Assembly: GCA_007988785.1 (NCBI GenBank)
Contig: BJUU01000011.1
Span: 1 to 64,000, forward strand
DNA: 64,000 nucleotides
Source of the DNA: Agrococcus baldri
GTDB taxonomy: Bacteria > Actinomycetota > Actinomycetes > Actinomycetales > Microbacteriaceae
Direction of reading: 5' to 3'
How positions within the stretch are numbered: the first letter of the stretch is position 1; every line of letters begins with the position of its first letter. The translations under genes and the position numbers were made by a program. The notes under the pieces were generated by a model that was not told where the DNA came from, did not search any database, and saw nothing but the letters and a program-made list of their open reading frames with translations. This document shows, one piece after another, positions 22,768 through 30,621 of this stretch.

Positions 22768-23037
22768 TCAGTGTTCCTGCACGCCGAGGCCGGCCTTCGC
22801 GAGGATGGGCCAGAGCACCGCGCCGATCACGAGCAGGCCGGCGCTCGCCCACACGAGCGTCGGCATGTCGAGGAAGAAGAACAGGGTGCCGAGCAGCACG
22901 GCGACGAGCATGACGATGACGCTGGCCCAGCCGGCCTTCGAGTTGCCGTGGCCCGGGTCGACGAACGCCGGGTCGTAGTCGGCGACGTGCAGTTCTGCCG
23001 CGTGGTCGTCGCTGATGCCGTTGCTGCGTGCGTTCAC
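22768..23037 (-). CDS. Small two-helix membrane protein of the trp operon (HGxxPAAW-like)
   Basis: 89 residues from a GTG start. A polar N-terminus ending in D-P-G-H-G-N-S-K-A-G-W precedes two hydrophobic helices (about 38-56 and 60-80). It resembles the small actinobacterial membrane proteins with an HGxxPAAW signature found in trp operons, although the prolines and one alanine of the signature are changed here. The function is unknown. Its place between the Trp-associated membrane protein and trpC, only two bases from trpC, suggests co-expression with tryptophan synthesis. Confidence 0.8.
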   Translation of the reverse strand: MNARSNGISDDHAAELHVADYDPAFVDPGHGNSKAGWASVIVMLVAVLLGTLFFFLDMPTLVWASAGLLVIGAVLWPILAKAGLGVQEH

Positions 23038-23095
23038 GATGCTCCTCGGGTGAATCCGGTCGAACTCGGGCGCGCTCGGTGCGCCTGCCGCCAGT

Positions 23096-23656
23096 CTACC
23101 GAGTCGGATCCTCGCCGTCGTCCATGACGTCCCACGCGAGGCCGGATCCGGTGCGCTCGTAGCGGGCGGCGCGCTTGGCGCGGGCGGGCCAGCGATGGGC
23201 GGTGGCGAGCACCCAGAGGGCCGCGACGATGGCGAAGCCGCCGGCGGCGATCCCGAAGCCGGGTGTGCCGTGCTGGGCGAGGCTGGCGACCTCGTCGGCC
23301 TGCGCCGATCCCGCGAGCCCGGTCGCCTCGGCGATCAGCGCGTCGATCGCGCCCTGCACGCCCGCGCGGGCCGCGGAGACGTGCGCGATGAGCGCCCCGC
23401 CCAGCAGCAGCGCGAGCCCGCCGAGCACGTACCGCCAGACGCGGCCGGCGATCGGCAGCACGAGCGCGAGCACCGCGCACGCGAGCGACATGACGGTGAC
23501 GGCGCCGGCGAGATCCTGCCCGGTGGCGGTGAGCACGCGGCCGTCGACGAGCGTGGCGCTCCCCCACGGCTGGGTCGCGGCGACGAGGCCGAGCGCCGCG
23601 GCCAGCAGCAGCGCGAGGGCGGCGACGGTGCGGCCGCGCGCCAGCAGCCGCGTCAC
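23096..23656 (-). CDS. Trp biosynthesis-associated membrane protein
   Basis: 186 residues with four hydrophobic segments: one at the N-terminus (about 11-28), two around 50-85, and one around 135-155. It ends in a charged tail. The placement after trpE and the topology match the actinobacterial Trp-operon membrane protein family (TIGR02234, the Rv1610 type), whose function is not established. The GTG start overlaps the trpE stop by 4 bases. Confidence 0.88.
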   Translation of the reverse strand: MTRLLARGRTVAALALLLAAALGLVAATQPWGSATLVDGRVLTATGQDLAGAVTVMSLACAVLALVLPIAGRVWRYVLGGLALLLGGALIAHVSAARAGVQGAIDALIAEATGLAGSAQADEVASLAQHGTPGFGIAAGGFAIVAALWVLATAHRWPARAKRAARYERTGSGLAWDVMDDGEDPTR

Positions 23657-25182
23657 GCGCGGCCCCGCATCGACGAGGCGACGGCGACCGCCCGCAGCGG
23701 CGCCGCGGCCTTGCTGCGCACCTCCTGCAGCTCGGTCTCCGGGTCGCTGTCGGCCACCAGGCCGGCGCCCGACTGCACGTGCGCGACGCCCGCCCGCATG
23801 GTGACGGTGCGGATCGCGATCGCGAGATCCGCATCCCCCGCCAGGTCGAACCATCCGACCACCCCGCCGTACACGCCGCGCTGGGCGCTCTCGAGCTCGT
23901 CGATCAGCTCGAGCGCGCGCGGCTTCGGCGCGCCCGAGAGAGTGCCGGCCGGGAAGGTGGCGCGGAAGGCGTCGACGGCGGAGGCATCGGGCCGCATCTC
24001 GCCCTCGACGGTCGAGACGATGTGCATGATGTGGCTGAAGCGCTCGATCGCCATGAGCTCGGTGACGGCGACCGTGCCGGGCGCGCACACCTTCGCGAGG
24101 TCGTTGCGGGCGAGGTCGACGAGCATGACGTGCTCGGCGCGCTCCTTGGGGTCGGCGAGCAGCTCGTCGCCCAGCTCGCGGTCGGCGGATGCGTCGGCGC
24201 CTCGCGGGCGGGATCCGGCGATCGGGTGCATGGTCGCCCGCCCCTCGTGCACGGTGACGAGCGCCTCGGGGCTCGAGCCGACGACCGCGTAGGGCTCGCC
24301 GTCAGCGGTCTCGAGCCGCAGCAGGTAGAGGTAGGGCGAGGGGTTGAGCATGCGCAGCACCCGGTAGACCTCGAGCGGGTCGGCCTCGGTGGGCAGGTCG
24401 AAGCGTGCCGAGAGCACCACCTGGAAGACGTCGCCGTCGACGATGTGCCGCTTCGAGGACTCGACCATGCTGCGGTAGTCCTCGGCGCTCACGCGCGAGC
24501 TGGGCTGCGGCGCCGCTGCCCGGTCGAGGGCGGCGATCGATCCCGCCTGCGGACGGGTGAGCTCGTGCTCGAGCGCGTCGAGCCGCGCCTGCGCGTCGCG
24601 CCACAGCGCATCCGCGTCGTCGACCCCGTCGTTGAGCACGTTCGCGACCAGGTGCGCGGCGCCGGTGCGGTGGTCGAGCACGACGAGGGTCGCGGCGAGC
24701 GACATGGCGATGGCCGGCACGTCGACGTCGCGCTCGGGCGCGTGCGGCAGCCGCTCGAGCTCGCGCACGGCCTCCCAGCCGATGTGGCCGATCATGCCGC
24801 TCGTCAGGCGCGGGAGGCCCTCGATGCGGGGCGTCGCCCAGCGGCGCAGCACGTGCTCGACGGTCGCGAGGCCGCCGTCTGGGGCATCGGGCCCGAGCAG
24901 CCGCTCGGCGCTCACCGTCTCGGAGCGCCAGGTGACGACGCCGCGGTCGGCGGTGAGCTGGCCGAAGGAGGCGACGCCGACGAAGGAGTAGCGGTTCCAG
25001 ACGCCCTGCTGCGCCGACTCGAGCAGGAAGCTGCCCGGACGGGCGGCGCCGTCGGCGTCGTGGGCGAGGCGGCGGTAGACGCCCACGGGCGTCTCGGCGT
25101 CGAGGAACACCTCGCGCACCACCGGCACGATGCGGTGGCCGGCGAGCAGCGCGTCGAAGGCCGCGCGGTCGGTACCCGTCAC
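23653..25182 (-). CDS. trpE: Anthranilate synthase component I
   Basis: 509 residues. The C-terminal chorismate-binding domain includes F-Q-V-V-L-S-A-R-F, the P-I-A-G-S-R-P-R-G stretch, V-D-L-A-R-N-D-L and F-P-A-G-T-L-S-G-A-P-K-P. The N-terminal region, including L-L-E-S-A with the Trp feedback site, is intact, so allosteric inhibition is expected. The glutaminase partner trpG is not in this window. The GTG at 25182 (VTGTDRAAF) overlaps hisI by 4 bases, joining the trp genes to the his genes. Confidence 0.95.
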   Translation of the reverse strand: MTGTDRAAFDALLAGHRIVPVVREVFLDAETPVGVYRRLAHDADGAARPGSFLLESAQQGVWNRYSFVGVASFGQLTADRGVVTWRSETVSAERLLGPDAPDGGLATVEHVLRRWATPRIEGLPRLTSGMIGHIGWEAVRELERLPHAPERDVDVPAIAMSLAATLVVLDHRTGAAHLVANVLNDGVDDADALWRDAQARLDALEHELTRPQAGSIAALDRAAAPQPSSRVSAEDYRSMVESSKRHIVDGDVFQVVLSARFDLPTEADPLEVYRVLRMLNPSPYLYLLRLETADGEPYAVVGSSPEALVTVHEGRATMHPIAGSRPRGADASADRELGDELLADPKERAEHVMLVDLARNDLAKVCAPGTVAVTELMAIERFSHIMHIVSTVEGEMRPDASAVDAFRATFPAGTLSGAPKPRALELIDELESAQRGVYGGVVGWFDLAGDADLAIAIRTVTMRAGVAHVQSGAGLVADSDPETELQEVRSKAAAPLRAVAVASSMRGRA

Positions 25183-25553
25183 GCCTGCTCCCCTGCTCGA
25201 CCCGGATCGGCCATCGGGATGGGCGTGAAGAAGCACGAGCGCGCACCCGTGTGGCAGGCGGGGCCGGTCTGGTCGACGCGGATGAGGATGGCGTCTCCGT
25301 CGCAGTCGAGCGCGATCGAGCGCGGCACCTGGATGTTGCCGGACGTGTCGCCCTTGCGCCAGTACTCCTGCCGGGAGCGCGACCAGAAGGTGACGCGCCC
25401 CTCGGTGGCGGTGCGGCGCAGCGCCTCGTCGTCCATGTAGCCGACCATCAGCACGTCGCCCGACGCGTCGTCCTGGATGACGGCGGCGACCAGGCCGTCG
25501 GCGTCCTTCTTCAGCGCCGGAAGCAGCAGCTCGTCCCTCGCACCGTCACTCAT
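25179..25553 (-). CDS. hisI: Phosphoribosyl-AMP cyclohydrolase
   Basis: 124 residues. The metal-binding motif is intact: D-C-D-G-D in the middle and [11 protein letters not shown] at the C-terminus. It opens the purine ring of PR-AMP in histidine synthesis. It is a single-domain protein, with the pyrophosphohydrolase as separate hisE. ATG 25553 overlaps the hisF stop. Confidence 0.95.
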   Translation of the reverse strand: MSDGARDELLLPALKKDADGLVAAVIQDDASGDVLMVGYMDDEALRRTATEGRVTFWSRSRQEYWRKGDTSGNIQVPRSIALDCDGDAILIRVDQTGPACHTGARSCFFTPIPMADPGRAGEQA

Positions 25554-26308
25554 CGCACCGTCACCCCGGCTTCCCGCATCGCTGCCTTCACCTCGCCGAT
25601 CGTGCACTGCCCCGAGTGGAAGATGCTCGCGGCGAGCACCGCATCCGCCCCCGCCTCGACGGCGGGCGCGAAGTGCGCGGGCTCCCCCGCGCCGCCGGAG
25701 GCGATCACGGGCGTCGTGGCCGCCGCGCGCACGAGGCGCAGCAGCTCGAGGTCGAAGCCCTCCTTCGTGCCGTCGGCGTCGATCGAGTTGACGAGCAGCT
25801 CGCCGACGCCGCGCGCGACGCCCTCGCGCGCCCACGCGATGGCGTCGAGGCCCGCGCCGCGGCCGCCGCCGTGCGTCGTCACCTCGAAGCCGCTCGGCAT
25901 CGCTGCCGAGCGCCGCACGTCGAGCGAGAGCACGAGCACCTGCGAGCCGAAGTCGGCGACGATGCGGTCGATGAGCTCCGGGTCGCGGATGGCGGCCGAG
26001 TTCACGCCCACCTTGTCGGCGCCGTGCGCGAGCAGCCGGGCGACGTCGTCGCGCGAGCGCACGCCGCCGCCGACGGTGAGGGGGATGAAGATCTGCTCGG
26101 CGCAGCGCTCGACGACCTCGAGCATCGTGCCGGCATCCTCGACGGTCGCCTTCACGTCGAGGAAGGTGAGCTCGTCGGCGCCCTGCTCGGCGTAGCGGGC
26201 GGCGAGCTCGACCGGGTCGCCCTGGTCGGTGAGGCCCTGGAACTTCACGCCCTTGACGACCCGGCCGTGCGCGACGTCGAGGCAGGGGATGACGCGGGTG
26301 GCGAGCAT
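25550..26308 (-). CDS. hisF: Imidazole glycerol phosphate synthase cyclase subunit
   Basis: 252 residues of (beta-alpha)8 barrel, beginning V-I-P-C-L-D-V with the catalytic Asp of strand 1. V-G-G-G-V-R-S and S-I-D-A-D-G-T are the phosphate and catalytic loops. It joins ammonia from HisH to PRFAR. No hisH or hisA lies alongside, so its partner must be encoded elsewhere. Confidence 0.96.
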   Translation of the reverse strand: MLATRVIPCLDVAHGRVVKGVKFQGLTDQGDPVELAARYAEQGADELTFLDVKATVEDAGTMLEVVERCAEQIFIPLTVGGGVRSRDDVARLLAHGADKVGVNSAAIRDPELIDRIVADFGSQVLVLSLDVRRSAAMPSGFEVTTHGGGRGAGLDAIAWAREGVARGVGELLVNSIDADGTKEGFDLELLRLVRAAATTPVIASGGAGEPAHFAPAVEAGADAVLAASIFHSGQCTIGEVKAAMREAGVTVR

Positions 26309-26322
26309 CGTGCGGCCCCCGC

Positions 26323-27162
26323 TCAGATCCTGGCGGCGTGGATGCGCGAGACGATGATCGCGCGGGCGCCGACGTCGGCGAGCGCATCCATGATCTGGTT
26401 GGTCTCGTCGCGGCGCACCATGACGCGCACGGCGACCCAGCCCTCCTTCTGCAGGGGGCTGACGGTGGCGCTCTCGAAGCCGTGCGCGACGTCGATGGCG
26501 GCGTCCAGGCGCGAGCGCTCGATGTCGTAGTCGACGAGCACGTAGTCGCGGGCGACCATGACGCCGTCGAGGCGGCGCTTGAGCGTGTTCAGCCCCGCGG
26601 GGTGCTGGCCGTTCGAGATGAGCACGGCCTCGCTGGCGAGGATCGGCTCGCCGAAGACCTCCAGGCCCTGCGCGCGCAGGGTGGCGCCGGTCTCGACGAC
26701 GTCGGCCACCGCATCCGCCACCCCGAGCCGCACGGCCGACTCGACCGCCCCGTCGAGGCGCACGAGCTCTGCCGTGACGCCGAGGCTCGCGAGGTGCGCC
26801 TCGACGAGCAGGGTGTAGCTGGATGCGATGCGCACGCCCTGCAGGTCGGCGGCGTCGGTGAAGCGGCCGGCGGGGCCGGCGAAGCGGAAGGTCGAGCGGG
26901 CGAAGCCGAGGCCCTCGACCTCGACGGCGTCCGAGCCGGAGTCGAGCAGCAGGTCGCGGCCGGTGATGCCGACGTCGAGCGCGCCCGAGCCGACGTAGGT
27001 GGCGATGTCGCGCGGGCGGAGGAAGAAGAACTCCACCTCGTTGCGCGCGTCGACGACGATGAGCTCCTTGCCGTCGCGGCGGCCGCGGTAGCCGGCCTCG
27101 TCGAGCATCCAGGCGGCCGTCTCGGCCAGCGAGCCCTTGTTGGGCACGGCGATCTTGAGCAT
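26323..27162 (-). CDS. hisG: ATP phosphoribosyltransferase
   Basis: 279 residues, the long form with a C-terminal regulatory domain (from about residue 205), so histidine feedback inhibition without HisZ is expected. The N-terminal [11 protein letters not shown] and the PRPP-binding D-V-V-E-T-G-A-T-L are both clear. It catalyses the first step of histidine synthesis. A GAGGAACCC ribosome site precedes the ATG. Confidence 0.96.
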   Translation of the reverse strand: MLKIAVPNKGSLAETAAWMLDEAGYRGRRDGKELIVVDARNEVEFFFLRPRDIATYVGSGALDVGITGRDLLLDSGSDAVEVEGLGFARSTFRFAGPAGRFTDAADLQGVRIASSYTLLVEAHLASLGVTAELVRLDGAVESAVRLGVADAVADVVETGATLRAQGLEVFGEPILASEAVLISNGQHPAGLNTLKRRLDGVMVARDYVLVDYDIERSRLDAAIDVAHGFESATVSPLQKEGWVAVRVMVRRDETNQIMDALADVGARAIIVSRIHAARI

Positions 27163-27197
27163 GGGTTCCTCAGGTCTGACGGGTGGTGGGCAGCGCG

Positions 27198-27461
27198 TCA
27201 GAGATGTCGGTACACGTCCTGCAGCGTGATGCCCTTCGCCAGCATGAGCACCTGCAGGTGGTACAGCAGCTGCGAGATCTCGAGCGCGGCATCCTCATCG
27301 GTCTCGTGCTCGGCGGCCATCCAGACCTCGGCGGCCTCCTCGACGATCTTCTTGCCGATCGCGTGCACGCCGGCGTCGACGAGCTCGACGGTGCGCGAGC
27401 CCTCAGGGCGCTCGGCGAGGGTGCGCTCGAGCTCTGCGTGCAGCTCGTCGAAGGTCTTCAC
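27198..27461 (-). CDS. hisE: Phosphoribosyl-ATP pyrophosphohydrolase
   Basis: 87 residues of the all-alpha MazG-like fold, with the metal-binding E-E-A-A-E-V-W-M-A and E-x-S-x-L-L-Y-H acidic helices. It is the second step of histidine synthesis. The GTG start overlaps the rpe stop by 4 bases; hisG follows after 35 bases. Confidence 0.95.
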   Translation of the reverse strand: MKTFDELHAELERTLAERPEGSRTVELVDAGVHAIGKKIVEEAAEVWMAAEHETDEDAALEISQLLYHLQVLMLAKGITLQDVYRHL

Positions 27462-28189
27462 GTCTCCAGGCTACCGGCCGTGCCGGTGCCGGCGATGCCG
27501 CGGTGGATCGCGCGCAGGTCGATGCGGCCGGTGTCGAACGCGCCCTTGCCGGCGTCCCGCAGCGCGGTGATGCGCTCGGCGGGCGAGGAGTGCCCGTAGA
27601 CGGCGCTGCCGGCGACGAAGACGTCGGCGCCGGAGGCGGCGGCGATGGGCAGGGTGTCGGCGGTGATGCCGCCGTCGACCTGCAGGGCGAGCTCGATGCC
27701 GAGCTCCTCCGCCCTGCCGCGCAGCGCCTCGACCTTGGGCATCATCTCGCCCATGAACGACTGGCCGCCGAAGCCGGGCTCGACGGTCATGACGAGCACC
27801 ATGTCGAACTCGGCGAGGTGCTCGAGCACGTCGTCGACGAGCGTGCCGGGCTTGACGGCGATGGATGCGCGGGTGCCGCGGGCGCGCAGCTCGCGGGCGA
27901 GGGAGACGGCGTCGCGGGTCGCCTCTGCGTGGAAGGTGACGGAGTCGACGCGATCGATCGCGTACTGCGGCGCCCAGGTGTCGGGGTCGTCGATCATCAG
28001 GTGCACGTCGATGGGCAGGCTCGTGACCTCGGCGATGCGCTGCACCATGGGCAGGCCGAACGTGAGGTTGGGCACGAAGTGCGCGTCCATGACGTCGACG
28101 TGCACGCCGTCGGCGCTCGCGATCTTCTCGAGGTCGCGCTCGAGGTTCACGAAGTCGGCCGAGAGGATGCTGGGGTGGATCCTGACCAT
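27458..28189 (-). CDS. rpe: Ribulose-phosphate 3-epimerase
   Basis: 243 residues of TIM barrel. The N-terminal H-P-S-I-L-S-A-D-F, the metal ligands in [11 protein letters not shown] and [16 protein letters not shown] and V-D-G-G-I are all present. It interconverts ribulose-5-phosphate and xylulose-5-phosphate, supplying the pentoses used for PRPP. It heads the long his/trp chain and has a leaderless-type promoter at 28197-28202. Confidence 0.96.
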   Translation of the reverse strand: MVRIHPSILSADFVNLERDLEKIASADGVHVDVMDAHFVPNLTFGLPMVQRIAEVTSLPIDVHLMIDDPDTWAPQYAIDRVDSVTFHAEATRDAVSLARELRARGTRASIAVKPGTLVDDVLEHLAEFDMVLVMTVEPGFGGQSFMGEMMPKVEALRGRAEELGIELALQVDGGITADTLPIAAASGADVFVAGSAVYGHSSPAERITALRDAGKGAFDTGRIDLRAIHRGIAGTGTAGSLET

Positions 28190-28196
28190 GGCTTCC

Positions 28197-28202
28197 AGCC
28201 TA
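28197..28202 (-). promoter_or_regulatory. TAGGCT -10 box, leaderless start of the rpe-his-trp-lgt chain
   Basis: Minus-strand TAGGCT followed by seven bases and the rpe ATG. It is the only clear promoter seen ahead of the genes from rpe to lgt, although internal promoters cannot be excluded. Confidence 0.55.
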
Positions 28203-28279
28203 TCGGGCTGTGCGTGCGCCCTGGGCGGACTGTGGGGCGGGCGGGGAGGGCACGGCGCAACGATTGCGTAACGGCCGAC

Positions 28280-29623
28280 TCAGCCCTCGCTCGTGGTGAG
28301 CAGCTGGATGAACATCGCGTCGGTGCCGTTGCGGTGCGGCCAGAGCTGCACGGCATCGCCCGTCTCCCCCAGCTCGATGCCGGGCGAGAGGTCACGGACG
28401 ACGGCAGGCGTGTCGAGCGGTCTGAGGCCGAGGGCGGCCGCGCGGTCGATGACGGCACGCGTCTCGGCCAGGTGCGGCGAGCACGTGACGTAGGCGATGA
28501 GGCCGCCGGGCTTGAGCGCCCTGGCGGATGCCTCGAGCAGCTCGGCCTGCAGCGTCGCGAGCGCGGGCACGTCGCCGGGCTGCTTGCGCCAGCGGGCCTC
28601 GGGCCGGCGGCGCAGCGCGCCGAGGCCGGTGCAGGGCGCGTCGAGCAGGATGCGGTCGAAGGCCTGCGCCGTCTCGCCCGTGCCGTAGCGGCGGCCGTCG
28701 CCCGTGACGACGCGCGGTGCCGGCTCGATGGTGCGCACCGCCTGCCGCACGAGCTTCGCCCGGTGCGGCAGCATCTCGTTGGCCTCGAGGTCGGCGCCCG
28801 CGATCGCAGCCTCCGCCGCCATGAGCGAGGCCTTGCCGCCGGGGCCCGCGCACAGGTCGAGCCAGCGCTCCCCCGCGACCACCGGCCGCGCGCGCGTCAG
28901 CGCGAGCGCGGCGAGCTGGCTGCCCGCATCCTGCACCCGCCAGCTGCCCTCGGCGATCTGCGGGATGCGCGCCGGGTCGCCGGCCGGCGCGACGCGGCCG
29001 ATCGGGCTCGCACTCGGGTCGAGGCCCAGCTCATCGGGATCGGCGAGCCCGGGCAGCGCCACGAGCTGCACCGCTGGCGGGTCGTTGTCGGCGGCGAGCA
29101 GGGCCGGCAGCTCGCCGGCCGCGCCCTCCCGGTCGAGCGTGCGGCGCAGCGCGCGCAGCACCCAGGCGGGATGCCCGGTCTCGAGCGCGAGCCGCTCGTC
29201 GTCGGAGAGCCCCCGAGCGATCGTCGCGAGGCGCTCCTCGAAGGGCACCTCCGACAGCCGCCGCAGCACCGCGTTGGCGAAGCCCGCGCGGCCGCGGTGG
29301 TGGCGCAGCAGCGCGACCGTCTCGTGCACGGCGGCATGCGAGGGCACGCGCATGCGGGCGAGCTGGTGCGAGCCGATGCGCAGCGTCGCGAGCGTCTCCG
29401 GGTCGATCTCGTCGATCGCGCGACCCGCGGCGTCGGCGATCAGGGCGTCGTGCTGGCCCTGCCAGCGCAGCGTGCCGTAGGCGAGCTCGGTCGCGAAGCC
29501 GGCGTCGGCGGGGCTGAGGCGAGCCTCGCGGATGCGCTTCGGCAGCAGGAGGTTGGCGTAGGCGTCGTCGCGGGCGACGTCGAGCACGACGTCGCGGGCG
29601 ATGGAGCGGGCGGTGGGGGTCAT
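28280..29623 (-). CDS. rsmB: 16S rRNA (cytosine-967-C5)-methyltransferase
   Basis: 447 residues. An N-terminal NusB-like RNA-binding domain (about 1-140) is followed by a Rossmann methyltransferase with D-L-C-A-G-P-G-G-K (SAM site). The two-cysteine catalytic pair is in D-A-P-C-T-G-L-G and Y-V-T-C-S-P-H. It methylates C967 of 16S rRNA. ATG 29623 overlaps the fmt stop by 4 bases. Confidence 0.94.
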   Translation of the reverse strand: MTPTARSIARDVVLDVARDDAYANLLLPKRIREARLSPADAGFATELAYGTLRWQGQHDALIADAAGRAIDEIDPETLATLRIGSHQLARMRVPSHAAVHETVALLRHHRGRAGFANAVLRRLSEVPFEERLATIARGLSDDERLALETGHPAWVLRALRRTLDREGAAGELPALLAADNDPPAVQLVALPGLADPDELGLDPSASPIGRVAPAGDPARIPQIAEGSWRVQDAGSQLAALALTRARPVVAGERWLDLCAGPGGKASLMAAEAAIAGADLEANEMLPHRAKLVRQAVRTIEPAPRVVTGDGRRYGTGETAQAFDRILLDAPCTGLGALRRRPEARWRKQPGDVPALATLQAELLEASARALKPGGLIAYVTCSPHLAETRAVIDRAAALGLRPLDTPAVVRDLSPGIELGETGDAVQLWPHRNGTDAMFIQLLTTSEG

Positions 29624-30588
29624 TCCGTGTCTCGTCTCGATACGCCGGCTTCGCCGGCTACTCGACGACCGTCGGTGGGGAGGTCGAAGTGCGCCGTGCC
29701 GCCGCGGCCGCGCAGCCAGTCGGCGCCGGCCATGGGGCGCCTGCCGGCGGGCTGCACCTCGAGCAGCTCGAGCGGGGCGCTGCCGGTGCCGACGATGGCC
29801 GCGCGGCCGGCGATGACCGCCTCGCCTGGGGCGAGCGGCTCCGCGCCGGAGCGTGCGAGCGCGTGCAGCTTCACGCGCTCGCCGTCGACCATCGCGTGCG
29901 CGCCGGGCTCCGGCGTCACGCCGCGGAAGCGCGCCAGCAGCGCCGGCGCCGTCTGGCTGAGGTCGAGCGCTCCGTCGTCGAGGGTCAGCTTCGGCGCGAG
30001 GCTCGGCGCACCGGTCTGCTCCTCGAAGACGGCCGTGCCGTCGGCGATCGCGTCGACCGCCGCGACGAGCTCGTGCGCGCCGAGCTCCGCGAGCTGCGCG
30101 AGCAGGGCGCCCGCAGTCGCGCCCTCCGGGATCTCGGCCTCGCGCATCCGCACCACCGGGCCCGCATCGAGCTCCGGCACCAGCCGGAACACGCTCACGC
30201 CCGTCACGCGCCGCCCGTCGATGAGGGCGCGCTGCACGGGCGCGGCGCCGCGGTAGTCGGGCAGCAGCGAGAAGTGCAGGTTGATCCAGCCGTGCGGGGG
30301 CGCCGAGAGCAGCGGCTCGCGCACCAGCCCGCCGTAGGCGACCACGACCGCGAGCTCTGGCTCGAGCGCGGTGATGCGCGCCGTCGTCTCGGCGTCGAGC
30401 CGGTTCGCCTCGATGATCGGCAGGCCGAGCGCCTCGGCGGCCGCCGCGACAGGCGTGGGCGTCAGCACCCGCTTGCGCCCCTGCGGCGAGGCGGCGCGGG
30501 TGATGACCGCGGCGATCTCGTGCCGCTCGTGGAGGGCCTCGAGGCTGGGGACGGCAGCGGCTGGGCTGCCGGCGAAGACGATGCGCAT
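29620..30588 (-). CDS. fmt: Methionyl-tRNA formyltransferase with repeat-derived C-terminus
   Basis: 322 residues. The formyl-THF site motif H-F-S-L-L-P-D-Y-R-G-A-A-P-V is intact, as is the start M-R-I-V-F-A-G-S-P. It formylates initiator Met-tRNA. The last residues (about 306-319, R-R-V-A-G-E-A-G-V-S-R-R) are encoded by a copy of the interspersed GTCTCGATACG repeat, so the natural end was probably replaced. The stop still overlaps the rsmB start by 4 bases. A TAGCCT -10 box at 30616-30621 and AAGGAACC before the ATG indicate its own promoter. Confidence 0.95.
   Translation of the reverse strand: MRIVFAGSPAAAVPSLEALHERHEIAAVITRAASPQGRKRVLTPTPVAAAAEALGLPIIEANRLDAETTARITALEPELAVVVAYGGLVREPLLSAPPHGWINLHFSLLPDYRGAAPVQRALIDGRRVTGVSVFRLVPELDAGPVVRMREAEIPEGATAGALLAQLAELGAHELVAAVDAIADGTAVFEEQTGAPSLAPKLTLDDGALDLSQTAPALLARFRGVTPEPGAHAMVDGERVKLHALARSGAEPLAPGEAVIAGRAAIVGTGSAPLELLEVQPAGRRPMAGADWLRGRGGTAHFDLPTDGRRVAGEAGVSRRDTE
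29634..29673. repeat. Interspersed GTCTCGATACG repeat inside the fmt 3' end
   Basis: GTCTCGATACG, then the hairpin CCGGC-TTC-GCCGG, then CTACTCGACGACC. It is the same family as the copy at 10974-11010. It lies within the coding region of fmt. Confidence 0.8.
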
Positions 30589-30615
30589 GGTTCCTTCTGG
30601 TCGGGCCTGCTGGTG

Positions 30616-30621
30616 AGGCTA
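30616..30621 (-). promoter_or_regulatory. TAGCCT -10 box upstream of fmt
   Basis: Minus-strand TAGCCT overlaps the TAG stop of priA and lies 27 bases before the fmt ATG, leaving a short leader with an AAGGA ribosome site. Confidence 0.4.

Noticed and set aside
27198-28189. A trp or his attenuator leader peptide
   Set aside because: No short frame rich in Trp or His codons with alternative hairpins was found before rpe, hisE or trpE.
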